64,000 nucleotides of DNA from Betaproteobacteria bacterium (lineage in GTDB: Bacteria > Acidobacteriota > Terriglobia > Acidiferrales > UBA7541): the NCBI GenBank assembly GCA_903970165.1, contig CAJCHZ010000052.1, positions 1 through 64,000 of the forward strand, given 5' to 3'. Position numbers and translations under genes: made by a program. Position 1 is the first letter of the stretch. Every line of letters starts with the position of its first letter. The notes under the pieces are model-generated. The model saw only the letters and a program-made list of their open reading frames with translations. It ran no database searches and was not told the DNA's origin. This document shows positions 1-9,529 of this stretch, in pieces.

Positions 1-480
1 ACCGCCGCCATGGAACCCACCGCCACCGTGGAATCCTCCGCCACCGCCGTGGAATCCGGCGCCACCGTGGAACCCGCCGCCTACCGATCCGCGTGCAACA
101 GCTCCGCCGTGAGCATACCCGCCTCGCGCGCCTTCAAATCCGCGCCCAGCAAATCCTCGTCCGCCGTAGGAGCCGCGGCCGCCATAATAACCTCGGCCGC
201 CCCAACCGCCACCTCGACCCCAATACCCGCCGCCCCAGCCATGGAACCAGGGTCCAGCGCCGATGAATAGGCCACCCGAGAACCAATCCGGCCCATAGTA
301 GCCGTATGGAGCGCAAGCATAGGGAGCATATCCGTAATAGCCGTAAGCGCAAACCGGCGCCGCGCCAACATAGGCTGGCCCGACTCCCACTCCGACTCCT
401 ACTCTCACTTGGGCTTGAGACGGCATCGCCGCCGCAAATCCCAATAATGCCAAAACTACAACGTATTTTAGGTAACGCAT
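1..480 (-). CDS. Secreted glycine-rich repeat protein (C-terminus off the window)
   Basis: An ATG at 480 on the minus strand opens 160 codons that run off the left edge without a stop. The first ~24 residues are a Sec signal peptide (MRYLKYVVVLALLGF, then small residues ending SQAQ). A V/G stretch follows, then a Tyr/Cys/Pro segment (CAYGYYGYAPYACAPYGYYG), then a glycine-rich tail. The last visible ~30 residues are FHGGG-type units encoded by imperfect 15-18 bp tandem repeats at about positions 1-90. Such proteins are usually exported and low in complexity; no enzymatic domain is visible and I assign no function. The signal peptide is clear, while the full length and role are unknown. Confidence 0.75.
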   Translation of the reverse strand, partial: MRYLKYVVVLALLGFAAAMPSQAQVRVGVGVGVGPAYVGAAPVCAYGYYGYAPYACAPYGYYGPDWFSGGLFIGAGPWFHGWGGGYWGRGGGWGGRGYYGGRGSYGGRGFAGRGFEGARGGYAHGGAVARGSVGGGFHGGAGFHGGGGGFHGGGGFHGGG

Positions 481-762
481 GGTCTTGTCCTCGCTGGATC
501 CCAACGACTACTTCCGAACCGCCTGGGTTCCAAGTGCCTTCGGGTCCATCTCCCATCCCTAAGCACCCACTCTGTATAACTCCAAAGTGGAATGAAAGTT
601 GCGGGCAACCCGTAAGATGCTCCAAATGCAGTCCTTATTCCCACAGTCGCGGTCAAGCTCATCAATCCGCGTCTTCCCGATTATCGTCCCGCCACTTTTT
701 GCATTGAGACGACGCGACCCGCAGTGGTATATTAGCTTTAGGGTACAATTGTTTTTAAGTAG

Positions 763-787
763 CGCCAGCATCTGTGCTGGCGTTTTT
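763..787 (+). terminator. Intrinsic terminator-like hairpin
   Basis: CGCCAGCA at 763-770 and TGCTGGCG at 775-782 form a perfect 8-bp stem with a TCTG loop, followed by TTTTT and another T-run. No plus-strand gene ends just upstream, so it may be part of a dispersed repeat. A very similar hairpin stands at 35250. Confidence 0.65.
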
Positions 788-830
788 GCTTTTTTGGGCA
801 AATCTTCAAGTCGAGCGCGTAATACGCAAA

Positions 831-904
831 CCTTTTAGAATCAACACTTGTGAAAGTGTATCAAAATAAAGGACTTTATCTGCCTTTAGAAGGAACACTT
901 ACAG
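831..904. repeat. Three-copy short repeat module, copy A
   Basis: CCTTTTAGAATCAACACTTG (from 831) and CCTTTAGAAGGAACACTTAC (from 883) are direct copies. Between them, at about 855-872, lies a degenerate copy in the opposite orientation (GTGTATCAAAATAAAGG). The same plus-minus-plus arrangement occurs at 35435-35524. No protein is encoded. Confidence 0.55.
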
Positions 905-973
905 AAAACCAGGGCGGATGGCCTCAGCCTGGTTAGCGAGCCCCCACCAAAGCCCTCCGAAAGGAAGCCATTC

Positions 974-1354
974 ATGGGAATTCTGGAATCCGCCAAGACG
1001 GCAATGGTAATCTGCTCCCGCGACCGCTCCCGCTCAAGAGCCTTCTATCGCGACATGCTTGGCTTACCTTTGGTGCAAGAAGACGACCTGGCCGCCATCT
1101 TCGAAACAGGTGGAGTCGCCCTCCGCGTCTCCGTCGTCGCAGACTTTACCCCGCACGAGCATACGATCCCCGGCTTTACGGTCCCGGATGTCCCGGCCAC
1201 CGTGAAAGCCCTGCAAGACAAAGGCTTAGCGTTCAATCGATATCCGCAAATGCCCCACAACGAGCTTGGTATCGCGACCATACCCGGCAAATCCATCCAG
1301 GTCGCCTGGTGCAAAGACCCCAGTAGCAACGTGCTCAGCATAACGAACGCGTGA
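974..1354 (+). CDS. VOC (glyoxalase/dioxygenase fold) family protein
   Basis: 126 residues with the length and pattern of a single vicinal-oxygen-chelate domain. An N-terminal half (AMVICSRDRSRSRAFYRDMLGLPL, quoted only in part: SRAFYRDMLGLPL) resembles the first beta-alpha-beta-beta-beta unit. A second half contains PGFTVPDVPATVKAL and ends with SSNVLSI, the usual C-terminal strand. Members bind a metal and act as lyases, dioxygenases or resistance proteins; the substrate cannot be told from sequence. The start follows GAAAGGAAG at a good Shine-Dalgarno distance. It stands alone, not obviously in an operon. Confidence 0.8.
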   Translation: MGILESAKTAMVICSRDRSRSRAFYRDMLGLPLVQEDDLAAIFETGGVALRVSVVADFTPHEHTIPGFTVPDVPATVKALQDKGLAFNRYPQMPHNELGIATIPGKSIQVAWCKDPSSNVLSITNA

Positions 1355-1490
1355 CTGCGGTGGTCGGCGGGAATTCAGCGTACCCCTCGAAATCCATCGC
1401 TCCGATCCGCGGCATCTCTCCAGCCCACTATTCCGTATTCATTCGGGGAGAGGGTCGATTCTGTTATCGTGGCGCTACCGAGGTGTCCGT

Positions 1491-2906
1491 TTGCAGGGGC
1501 AAGTTGCGTCGATACTCCGCAGCGAAGTTGTTGGGATCATGTCCGGAACGATTTTTGTGTTCATCGGGCTGGTGGCGTGTTCTTTTGCTGCCGTCCGGCG
1601 TCGGAGCGGCGTGCGAGTGCGCATCTTTGTGTGGTTGGGGGCATGGAGTGCGATGTACGGAACTCTGGTCCTGGGTGACTCGACAAGTGTGGTGGCGGCC
1701 CTGCCATCCACAGGCAGGAGCAGCCTATCTTTCCTGACGATGGCGATCGATTATCTGCTTTTCCCTGTAGCTTCGCTTGCCTTCCTCGAGCTGAGCGCTG
1801 GGAAAATGAGGTTGTTTCTGAAGACCGTGATCAGTTTGAGTTTGGCCTTGGGTATCGCCGGGATCGGATTTTTCGCCGTTACAGGTTCCCGCGAAAAATT
1901 GCTCCTATACATCCATTTGATCGCCGCCGCAGCAATCATCATTTTTGTAATCGTCCTTGCGGTACCGGGTCTCTCGCGCAGGTACTTTATTCTGCCAAAC
2001 CGCGCCGTCATGGTGGTGGGCACAATTGTTTTTGCGATGGAAGCGCTGTATTTCAACGTGGCGCGTCTCTTTGATTTCCAGCCGCCCCGCATCACTGGCT
2101 CGCTGGGGTTGGCGGTTCTGCTCTCCTCGTTTGGGTATGTAGCGGTGCAGATCGCCCTGGCGGGAGAACGGCGCTTGCATTCGATTGAAAGCGAATTGGT
2201 GATTGCGCAGGAGATTCAGGCCTCGATTCTTCCTGGGAAAAATCCGGAAATGAAAAACCTTCTGGTTGCCGCGGCTTATCGGCCGATGACAGCCGTCGCG
2301 GGCGATTTTTATGATTTCATTGCGGTTGATGAGAAGCGGGCAGGATTTCTGGTGGCAGACGTCACCGGGCACGGCGTGCCTGCGGCACTGATCGCATCCA
2401 TGATCAAGGTGGCGATTCAATCGGTGGTACCTTGCGCGCACGACCCTCGCGAAGTGTTGCGTGGGTTAAACGGCATGCTGTTCGCGCAACTGAAAGCGCA
2501 ACTCGTATCGGCAGCGTACCTGTGGATCGACATGGAGAAGCGCAGGGCGTTTTATTCGGCCGCGGGACATCCGCCTATGCTGCATGCGCACAGCGGCACG
2601 CTGGCGCGCGTGGAAAGCAACGGGCTATTGCTTGGGGTGCTGCCAGAGGCCGAGTATCCGCTTTGGGAGACGGCCATCGAGCCGGGAGACCGGTTCCTGC
2701 TTTACACCGATGGCGTAAGTGAGCCGGAGAATGGCAGCGGAGAGGCCTTCGGGGAGAAGAGGCTTGAACAAGTCGTTCGCGAAAACCATCTGAGCGCGCC
2801 TTCGGAGATGTTGGATAAACTGCTCGCGGAGATTCGCCAGTGGCAACCCGTATCGGCGCAGCAAAAGGACGACATAACGCTTGTCGCGATCAGTGTTTTG
2901 TCGTAG
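1491..2906 (+). CDS. Membrane SpoIIE/RsbU-type PP2C serine phosphatase
   Basis: 471 residues. About six or seven hydrophobic segments fill the first ~210 residues, followed by a short linker that includes a coiled stretch (ESELVIAQEIQASILPG), typical just before RsbU-type phosphatase domains. The domain shows the metal-binding motifs AGDFYDF and DVTGHGVPAAL, and ends with DDITLVAISV. Enzymes of this family dephosphorylate anti-anti-sigma proteins in partner-switching stress pathways; no RsbV/RsbW partner lies nearby. The TTG at 1491 has GAGGTG upstream; an ATG at 1539 (MSGTIFVF) is an alternative that removes 16 residues but keeps the first membrane segment. Confidence 0.88.
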   Translation: MQGQVASILRSEVVGIMSGTIFVFIGLVACSFAAVRRRSGVRVRIFVWLGAWSAMYGTLVLGDSTSVVAALPSTGRSSLSFLTMAIDYLLFPVASLAFLELSAGKMRLFLKTVISLSLALGIAGIGFFAVTGSREKLLLYIHLIAAAAIIIFVIVLAVPGLSRRYFILPNRAVMVVGTIVFAMEALYFNVARLFDFQPPRITGSLGLAVLLSSFGYVAVQIALAGERRLHSIESELVIAQEIQASILPGKNPEMKNLLVAAAYRPMTAVAGDFYDFIAVDEKRAGFLVADVTGHGVPAALIASMIKVAIQSVVPCAHDPREVLRGLNGMLFAQLKAQLVSAAYLWIDMEKRRAFYSAAGHPPMLHAHSGTLARVESNGLLLGVLPEAEYPLWETAIEPGDRFLLYTDGVSEPENGSGEAFGEKRLEQVVRENHLSAPSEMLDKLLAEIRQWQPVSAQQKDDITLVAISVLS

Positions 2907-2916
2907 CGGAAGTGCG

Positions 2917-2946
2917 TTGACCGGGCGGGGGGCGGATGCGTATAAT
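2917..2946 (+). promoter_or_regulatory. Sigma-70 type promoter of rplU-rpmA
   Basis: TTGACC (2917-2922) and a perfect TATAAT (2941-2946) are separated by 18 bp, about 30 bp upstream of the rplU start codon, so the leader is short. Confidence 0.8.
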
Positions 2947-2976
2947 TGACGTTTGTCTCGACAGCTTGGAGGGCAG

Positions 2977-3288
2977 ATGTACGCCGTTATTCAAACCGGG
3001 GGAAAGCAGTATCGCGTCGCACCGGGCGACACCATTCGCATCGAGCGCGTTTCGGGCGAAGTGGGCGAAAAAGTGACATTTGGCAAGGTTTTAGCGGTGC
3101 ACACCGAGGAGAAGAAAATCGTCCTCGGCGACGACGCTTCCAAAGCCAGCGTGACCGGCAAGATCGTTTCGCAGGGCCGCGCCAAGAAGATCACCGTTCT
3201 CAAGTTCAAGAAGGGCAATCAGTACAAAATCTCTCGCGGCCACCGTCAAAATTTCACTGCCGTCCAGGTCGGCGAAATCAAGCTGTAA
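2977..3288 (+). CDS. rplU: 50S ribosomal protein L21
   Basis: 103 residues starting MYAVIQTGGKQYRV, the canonical L21 N-terminus, and ending in the conserved HRQNFTAVQVGEIKL-like tail. L21 binds 23S rRNA beside L20 in the large subunit. The ATG at 2977 is chosen over an in-frame start at 2953 because it matches the family start and has GGAGGG just upstream. A consensus promoter precedes it and rpmA follows 101 bases later, the usual rplU-rpmA-obgE order. Confidence 0.97.
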   Translation: MYAVIQTGGKQYRVAPGDTIRIERVSGEVGEKVTFGKVLAVHTEEKKIVLGDDASKASVTGKIVSQGRAKKITVLKFKKGNQYKISRGHRQNFTAVQVGEIKL

Positions 3289-3389
3289 AAACGTCTTTTA
3301 AACCTAAAGCCACGCGGCTTCGGTTTTCAAAGAAACAGCTTTCCATTGGAATTTCGGGCAGAACGCTCTGAAGAAAAAGGAAACTCGTC

Positions 3390-3674
3390 ATGGCACATAA
3401 GAAAGGCGGCGGCTCCTCGACAAACGGCCGCGATTCACACGGACAAAGGCTCGGCGTAAAGCGCTTCGGCGGCCAGCTCGTCAATGCAGGCACGATCCTC
3501 GTGCGCCAGCGCGGCACACGCCATCAGGCCGGCGAAAACGTTGGTCAGGGCAAGGACGACACGCTATTCGCTCTCGTCACCGGCTACGTCCGCTTTGAGG
3601 ACAAAGGGCGGCATGGTCGCTTTATCAACGTCGAGCCCGACAAAAAGGCCGAGCCCGCCGCAGCGGTCAACTAA
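3390..3674 (+). CDS. rpmA: 50S ribosomal protein L27
   Basis: 94 residues beginning [20 protein letters not shown], the conserved L27 N-terminus that reaches toward the peptidyl-transferase centre. There is no cleavable N-terminal extension of the Firmicutes kind. [21 protein letters not shown] and [10 protein letters not shown] motifs are intact. It follows rplU in the same transcript and is followed by a strong terminator at 3718. Confidence 0.97.
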   Translation: MAHKKGGGSSTNGRDSHGQRLGVKRFGGQLVNAGTILVRQRGTRHQAGENVGQGKDDTLFALVTGYVRFEDKGRHGRFINVEPDKKAEPAAAVN

Positions 3675-3717
3675 TCGCTCGGGGTTCGAGCAGGCTTTCA
3701 TCCGGCCGTATTGATTT

Positions 3718-3745
3718 GCCGTCCGGTTCTGCCGGACGGCATTTT
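3718..3745 (+). terminator. Intrinsic terminator after rpmA
   Basis: GCCGTCCGG (3718-3726) pairs perfectly with CCGGACGGC (3732-3740) over a 5-nt loop and is followed by ATTTTT. It separates rplU-rpmA from obgE. Confidence 0.88.
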
Positions 3746-3840
3746 TCTTGGCAGCGTGGTTGCGCCAGCGCTCGAAAACCTGGCATCTAACCTCAGCGTA
3801 TCGGTCCATGAACAGAGTTTCGCTTGTGCTATCGTTTTAG

Positions 3841-5046
<1,206 letters not shown>

Positions 5047-5080
5047 GAACATCAGGTAGAATAGTTTCTTGGGAGGCGCA

Positions 5081-5800
5081 TTGACGATAGCGCAGGCGCA
5101 CCGCACAGCCGCCAAGCATCCTCCGCGCCGTGTCGCGCTTTTTGGCGGCTCCTTCGACCCGATTCACAGCGGCCACCTTGCCGTGGCCCGTGCCGCCGAC
5201 CGCCGCTTCAATTTCGACGAGATCCATTTCATTCCGGCAAGCCGTCCGCCGCACAAGCTCAAGCAGCACTTGGCGCCTTTTCCGCATCGATTTGCCATGG
5301 CCTCTCTAGCCTGCGCCGAGCATCCACACTTCGTTCCATCGCTTGCAGAAGCCGGCGAAGATTTTGCCGGCACGCAGCTCCACTATTCCGTGGACACTGT
5401 GCGTTACTTCCGGCACGCCTATAATCACCACGGCGACCGCATCTATTTCATCATTGGCGCTGACGCGTTTCTCGATATTCCCGTCTGGAAGGAATACGAC
5501 ACGCTTCTCGGTCTTTGCGATTTCATCGTGGCAAACCGACCCGGAATTCGTGCGGAAGCCTTGCGGCTGGTTATTCCGCCGGATCTAATCGCGCGTCCTG
5601 ACGCCAAGAAAGAAGCCGAGCAATCGCCGTCGCAAGTCATCGCGCACCTGCGCGGTACCAGCATCTACCTGCTCGAAAACATTTCGAGCGAAGTTTCCGC
5701 AACAGACATCCGCAGGCGCGCCAACCGCGGCCAATCCATTCACGGGCTTGTCTCGGTGCGCGTCGAGGAATACATTCTTAAACAAGGCCTATACCGTTGA
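5081..5800 (+). CDS. nadD: Nicotinate-nucleotide adenylyltransferase
   Basis: About 239 residues. The nucleotidyltransferase signature GGSFDPIHSGHL lies near residue 23, and SATDIRRR near the C-terminus is the ISSTxIR-type motif. NadD transfers AMP from ATP to nicotinate mononucleotide in NAD synthesis. The TTG at 5081 is chosen because GGGAGG stands 4 nt upstream; a TTG at 5069 would put the ribosome-binding site inside the gene. The stop overlaps the rsfS start. Confidence 0.94.
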   Translation: MTIAQAHRTAAKHPPRRVALFGGSFDPIHSGHLAVARAADRRFNFDEIHFIPASRPPHKLKQHLAPFPHRFAMASLACAEHPHFVPSLAEAGEDFAGTQLHYSVDTVRYFRHAYNHHGDRIYFIIGADAFLDIPVWKEYDTLLGLCDFIVANRPGIRAEALRLVIPPDLIARPDAKKEAEQSPSQVIAHLRGTSIYLLENISSEVSATDIRRRANRGQSIHGLVSVRVEEYILKQGLYR

Positions 5801-6222
5801 AACTCGAAACTCTTCCTCAAGGCGTTCGTCTCGCAGTCGAAGCCGCACAAAACAAGAAAGCTTCCGCAATCACCGTTCTGGACCTCAGCGGCGTCGGCGC
5901 GTTCACCGACTATTTTGTGATTTGTACGGGATTCAGCACGCCGCAGGTGCAAGCCATCTGCGCGGAAGTCGAAGAGCAACTCGACAGGCACATGCAGCGC
6001 ACGCCGAAGCACCGCGAGGGGCATCACTCCGCAGAGTGGGCATTGCTCGATTTTGGCGGATTCATTCTGCACGTCTTCAGCGAACAGGCGCGCCGCTATT
6101 ACGATCTCGAACGCCTCTGGCGTTCTTGCCCCAAGCTTGAAATTCCAGATGAACCGGAAGTAGCCGCGCGGAGCCATTCGTACGGAGATTCGGAAGCCGC
6201 GGGCGAAGCCTATTCCAAATGA
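5797..6222 (+). CDS. rsfS: Ribosomal silencing factor RsfS (Iojap family)
   Basis: 141 residues of the DUF143/Iojap family: LDLSGVGAFTDYFVICTGFS, the internal HREG and WALLDFGGFILHVF motifs, and RRYYDLERLW. RsfS binds L14 and blocks subunit joining when nutrients are short. The TTG start overlaps the nadD stop in a TTGA, which implies translational coupling. A polar tail of about 30 residues goes beyond the family core. The gene after it is unusual (sigma-54 activator). Confidence 0.94.
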   Translation: MKLETLPQGVRLAVEAAQNKKASAITVLDLSGVGAFTDYFVICTGFSTPQVQAICAEVEEQLDRHMQRTPKHREGHHSAEWALLDFGGFILHVFSEQARRYYDLERLWRSCPKLEIPDEPEVAARSHSYGDSEAAGEAYSK

Positions 6223-7160
6223 GCGCGGAGCGATTGCCGTGGATCGCCGAAGATCCCGCATCGCTGCGCCTTCTCGAACTCGCCCAGAAAGTCGCAGCGG
6301 CTCCTACGACGCTGCTCATCAGCGGCGAAAGCGGCACCGGCAAGGATCATCTCGCGCGGCTGGTGCATGAACTTGGCCCGCGCCGCGATGCGCCTTTCCT
6401 GAAAATTGACTGCGCCAGCCTCCCGCCGAATCTGGTGGAAAGCGAGCTTTTCGGCCACGAACTTGGTGCGTTTACCGGTGCTGTCGAACGAAAGCTCGGC
6501 CGCCTGGAGCTTGGCGGAACGGGCACGATCGTGCTCGACGAAGTCGCCGCGCTGACTCCCGGGGCGCAAGGCAAGCTACTGCGTGTTTTGCAAGAACGCT
6601 CTTTCGAGCGGCTGGGCGGGACCGAAACCTTGCACATCGAAGCGCGCATCGTAGCGTTGACCAATGTCGATCTGAGCGCTGCCGTCGCCAGCGGCAACTT
6701 TCGCGAAGACCTTTATTTTCGGTTGAACGTTCTGGCACTGCGAGTACCGCCGCTTCGCGACCGCCGCGCTGATATTCTTCCGCTCGCCGATCACCTTCTC
6801 GTGACAGTTCGGTCCATCCACAGCCATCCAGGTTCGCACCTGAGCGAGGCCGCGCGCCGCATGCTCGGAACGTACACATGGCCCGGAAACGTGCGCGAAT
6901 TGCGCAACGCGCTGGAGCGCGCCGTGGTTTTTTCCGGCAGCGACACTCTCGAGCCCGCCGATTTTCCCGACAATATTCGCGCAGCGGCTGCCGGCGCAGC
7001 CGGTTCCACCGCTGGCTTGCGTTCGCTCGAAGAGATCGAGCGCGAGGTGATTGCCGCAACCCTCGAAGCGACGCGCTACCGCATCGGCCGCGCCGCGCAA
7101 GCCCTCGGCATCAGCCGCAAGACCTTGCTCGAAAAACGCAAAAAATACGGGTTGAAGTGA
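6219..7160 (+). CDS. Receiver-less sigma-54 dependent activator (AAA+ / Fis HTH)
   Basis: 313 residues. The AAA+ domain starts almost at the N-terminus: Walker A GESGTGKD at 36-43, an intact GAFTGA sigma-54 contact loop at 83-88, Walker B VLDE at 105-108, and WPGNVREL. It is followed by a Fis-type helix-turn-helix (AAQALGISRKTLLEKRKKYG). No receiver, GAF or PAS sensory domain is present, as in PspF-like activators. Such proteins hydrolyse ATP to open sigma-54 promoters. It overlaps rsfS by ATGA and rlmH by GTGA, so it is translated as part of the obg-nadD-rsfS-rlmH operon. Its targets are not visible here. Confidence 0.93.
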   Translation: MSAERLPWIAEDPASLRLLELAQKVAAAPTTLLISGESGTGKDHLARLVHELGPRRDAPFLKIDCASLPPNLVESELFGHELGAFTGAVERKLGRLELGGTGTIVLDEVAALTPGAQGKLLRVLQERSFERLGGTETLHIEARIVALTNVDLSAAVASGNFREDLYFRLNVLALRVPPLRDRRADILPLADHLLVTVRSIHSHPGSHLSEAARRMLGTYTWPGNVRELRNALERAVVFSGSDTLEPADFPDNIRAAAAGAAGSTAGLRSLEEIEREVIAATLEATRYRIGRAAQALGISRKTLLEKRKKYGLK

Positions 7161-7585
7161 AAATCCGCCTGCTTATGCTGGGAAAAACGCGCCGCGCGGA
7201 AATGCGCGTGGTGATTGACGATTACGTGAAACGCATCGGCCGGCACTCGCCTATCGAAATTGCCGAAGTGCGCGACAGCGAAGCCGCCATCAAGAAGCTC
7301 GACGCAGACCGTGCAGCCACGGCCGTATTGCTCGATGCCGCGGGCAAGAGTCTCACCTCCGAAGCCTTCGCAAAATGGCTCGGCGAACAGCGAGACAGAG
7401 GTACGCGTGAAATTATTTTCGTCTGCGGCGACGCTGACGGTTTCCAGCCTGCTGTGCGCGAACGTGTTCCGCAGAAATTTTCTCTCAGCACGATGACATA
7501 CTCCCACGAGCTTGCGCGAGCCATGCTCGCCGAACAGATTTACCGCGCTTTTGCGATACTTTCAGGCAGCCCCTATCCGAAATAG
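7157..7585 (+). CDS. rlmH: 23S rRNA (pseudouridine1915-N3)-methyltransferase RlmH
   Basis: 142 residues of the SPOUT-fold YbeA/RlmH family. The N-terminus is KIRLLMLGKTRR; LLDAAGKSLTSEAFAKWL is the family core; FVCGDADGF is the SAM-binding knot (usual form IGGPDG); and the end is LARAMLAEQIYRAFAILSGSPYPK-like (key residues EQ, YR, H upstream). The enzyme methylates pseudouridine 1915 of helix 69. The GTG at 7157 overlaps the previous stop as GTGA. The family glycine-proline of the knot is GD here, a mild departure. Confidence 0.92.
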   Translation: MKIRLLMLGKTRRAEMRVVIDDYVKRIGRHSPIEIAEVRDSEAAIKKLDADRAATAVLLDAAGKSLTSEAFAKWLGEQRDRGTREIIFVCGDADGFQPAVRERVPQKFSLSTMTYSHELARAMLAEQIYRAFAILSGSPYPK

Positions 7586-7612
7586 CCGCGCTGGTGTAAA
7601 ACCGTATGCACC

Positions 7613-7993
7613 ATGCCCATCCGTGTGATCTCCGATCAAGCCCAGCCGTCCGCCGCCATCGAAATCGCTCTCGAAAAACCTCTGCCCGATTACGATTTGC
7701 TGCAGCTTGAACATCCCACGCCGCGCGATGTTGACGCCGTGCTCGTTTCGCAGGGTTTTCGCGACCTTGTGGATGACGCGCGCGGCGTCCTGATCGAATT
7801 GCTGAGTCACACAGGACTGGAAATCACTCAACTGACCGGAGCGATCTGCCCCGGCGAAGACGAAGTGTACCGGCCGGGACTGTGGATCGTCCTCCACGAC
7901 GGGCATGGCACGCCAAAGACATCGCTGCCTGCCGCAACACAAGAACGCGTGAGAGCCATCGCGGCGGAATTCGCGAAGCGCTTGTCACTTTGA
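7613..7993 (+). CDS. Hypothetical protein
   Basis: 126 residues, soluble, mixed alpha/beta composition, with no signal peptide or membrane segment. I do not recognise a family. It has an acidic centre (FRDLVDDARGVLIELLSHTG) and a WIVLHDGHG strand-turn. It starts 27 bases after rlmH and may belong to the same transcript. Codon use looks like its neighbours. Confidence 0.6.
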   Translation: MPIRVISDQAQPSAAIEIALEKPLPDYDLLQLEHPTPRDVDAVLVSQGFRDLVDDARGVLIELLSHTGLEITQLTGAICPGEDEVYRPGLWIVLHDGHGTPKTSLPAATQERVRAIAAEFAKRLSL

Positions 7994-8063
7994 TAGTCTT
8001 TCTTGTGCTGTGTGTGATTGGATTCTGCTGGAAAATCGTATCCATCCGCAGACGCGAAGGAAT

Positions 8064-8600
8064 ATGCCGGAAGAGAAGGGACTGCTGATCGTTTACACCG
8101 GGCCGGGCAAGGGCAAGACGACTTGCGCGCTGGGCACGGCGTTTCGTGCTGTGGGGCAAGGGCTGCGCGTGTTGATGGTGCAATTCATCAAAGGCTCGTG
8201 GCATTACGGCGAGCTTGATGCAGCGAAAATGCTTGGTGACGACAAGTTTGAAATTCGTCCGATGGGTCGCGGGTTCGTAAAAATCGGGGGCGCCGAAACG
8301 GATCCTGAGGACATCAAATTGGCGCGGGAATGCTGGGAAGCAGGGCGCGATGCGATTTATGCAGGGAAGTACGATCTTGTAGTGCTGGACGAGATCAATT
8401 ACACCATCAGCTACAAAATGCTGGATGCAGGAGAGGTTGCCGAGGCGTTGAAGAACCGGCCGGAACGCGTGCACGTGATTTGTACGGGGCGGAATGCGCA
8501 TCCGTTGCTTGTGGAGCTGGCTGACCTGGTAACGGAGATGCGCGAGGTGAAACACCCTTACACCAAGGGTATACTGGCTCAGCGGGGGATTGACTACTAG
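8064..8600 (+). CDS. cobO: Cob(I)yrinic acid a,c-diamide adenosyltransferase
   Basis: 178 residues of the CobA/CobO/BtuR family: P-loop GPGKGKTT near residue 14, MVQFIKG, Walker-B-like VVLDEINY and the terminal signature TGRNAHP...LADLVTEM..VKHPY..GI.AQRGIDY. The enzyme transfers the 5'-deoxyadenosyl group of ATP to cobalt, making adenosylcobalamin or its precursor. The ATG at 8064 follows GCGAAGGA; an in-frame upstream start at 8010 adds 18 unlikely residues. No other cobalamin genes are near, so it may serve salvage. Confidence 0.94.
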   Translation: MPEEKGLLIVYTGPGKGKTTCALGTAFRAVGQGLRVLMVQFIKGSWHYGELDAAKMLGDDKFEIRPMGRGFVKIGGAETDPEDIKLARECWEAGRDAIYAGKYDLVVLDEINYTISYKMLDAGEVAEALKNRPERVHVICTGRNAHPLLVELADLVTEMREVKHPYTKGILAQRGIDY

Positions 8601-8679
8601 CAAAGAAGGGCGCGCGGTATCGTGCTCCCACACTGTGGGCTGCTTTTGACTTTGAACTTTCGACTGTCAACTATCTTCT

Positions 8680-9528
8680 ATGGCCTGGTTCAAGAGAGAC
8701 AAAAAATCGATTGATGCGGCGACGCCTCCGGAAGAGCGGCGCGTTCGCACCGAGGGGCTGTGGGCGAAGTGTGAATCCTGCGGCACGATTGTTTTTCGAA
8801 AGGACCTGGAGGCGAATCTCTACGTTTGTCCGAAGTGCCAGTTTCACTTCAAGATGAACGCGAAGCAGCGGCTGGAAATGTTGATGGATTCGCGCTGGAC
8901 GGAACACGATGCGGGGATGACATCGACCGACCCGTTGAAGTTTGTGGACACGAAGCCGTACGCCGCGCGGATCAAGGATGCCCGGAAAAAGCTGGCGATG
9001 AACGACGCCGTCATCACGGCGGAAGGAAAGATTAATGGGCGCGGCGTTGTTTGCTGCGCGATGGAGTTTGGATTTATCGGCGGGTCGATGGGCGCGGTGG
9101 TCGGCGAAAAAGTAACGCGCGGGATCGAGATGGCCGTCGAGACGCGGCAGCCGCTGGTGGTCGTGTCGTGTTCCGGCGGAGCACGGATGATGGAGGGCAC
9201 CATCAGCCTAATGCAGCTTGCGAAAGTATCCGCGGCGCTGGCGCGGCTGGATGATGCGAAGGTGCCTTACATTTCCTTGCTCACGGATCCGACGACGGGC
9301 GGCGTCACGGCAAGTTTCGCGATGCTGGGCGACATAAATATTGCGGAGCCTGGAGCGCTGATTGGATTTGCAGGTCCGCGCGTTATCGAGCAGACCATCC
9401 GGCAAAAACTGCCCGAGGGATTTCAGCGCTCTGAATTTCTTCTGGAACATGGATTCCTGGATGCCGTGGTGCATCGCAAGGATCTGAAATCCTTCGTTTC
9501 CACTTCGTTCGATCTTCTTTTGAACTGA
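8680..9528 (+). CDS. accD: Acetyl-CoA carboxylase carboxyltransferase subunit beta
   Basis: 282 residues. A zinc ribbon CESC...CPKC at about residues 29-52 precedes the crotonase-fold carboxyltransferase core, with SGGARMMEGTISLMQL and TDPTTGGVTASFAMLGD. It carries out the carboxyl transfer from biotin to acetyl-CoA in fatty-acid synthesis together with AccA, which is not in the window. folC starts 2 bases after its stop, the well-known accD-folC arrangement. Confidence 0.96.
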   Translation: MAWFKRDKKSIDAATPPEERRVRTEGLWAKCESCGTIVFRKDLEANLYVCPKCQFHFKMNAKQRLEMLMDSRWTEHDAGMTSTDPLKFVDTKPYAARIKDARKKLAMNDAVITAEGKINGRGVVCCAMEFGFIGGSMGAVVGEKVTRGIEMAVETRQPLVVVSCSGGARMMEGTISLMQLAKVSAALARLDDAKVPYISLLTDPTTGGVTASFAMLGDINIAEPGALIGFAGPRVIEQTIRQKLPEGFQRSEFLLEHGFLDAVVHRKDLKSFVSTSFDLLLN

Positions 9529-9529
9529 A

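Larger units (their letters stand above)
481..973. other. Intergenic region with hairpin and short repeat module
   Basis: 493 bases without a convincing gene lie between the divergent glycine-rich gene and the VOC gene. They hold an intrinsic-terminator-like hairpin (763-787) and a module of AACACTT-type repeats (831-904), both listed separately. Short open frames here have no recognisable protein features. The promoter of the minus-strand glycine-rich gene should lie between 481 and about 600, but I see no clear -35/-10 pair. Confidence 0.6.

Noticed and set aside
1-100. Short spaced repeats considered as a CRISPR array
   Set aside because: Units are 15-18 bp, contiguous and in frame with a glycine-rich protein; no spacers.
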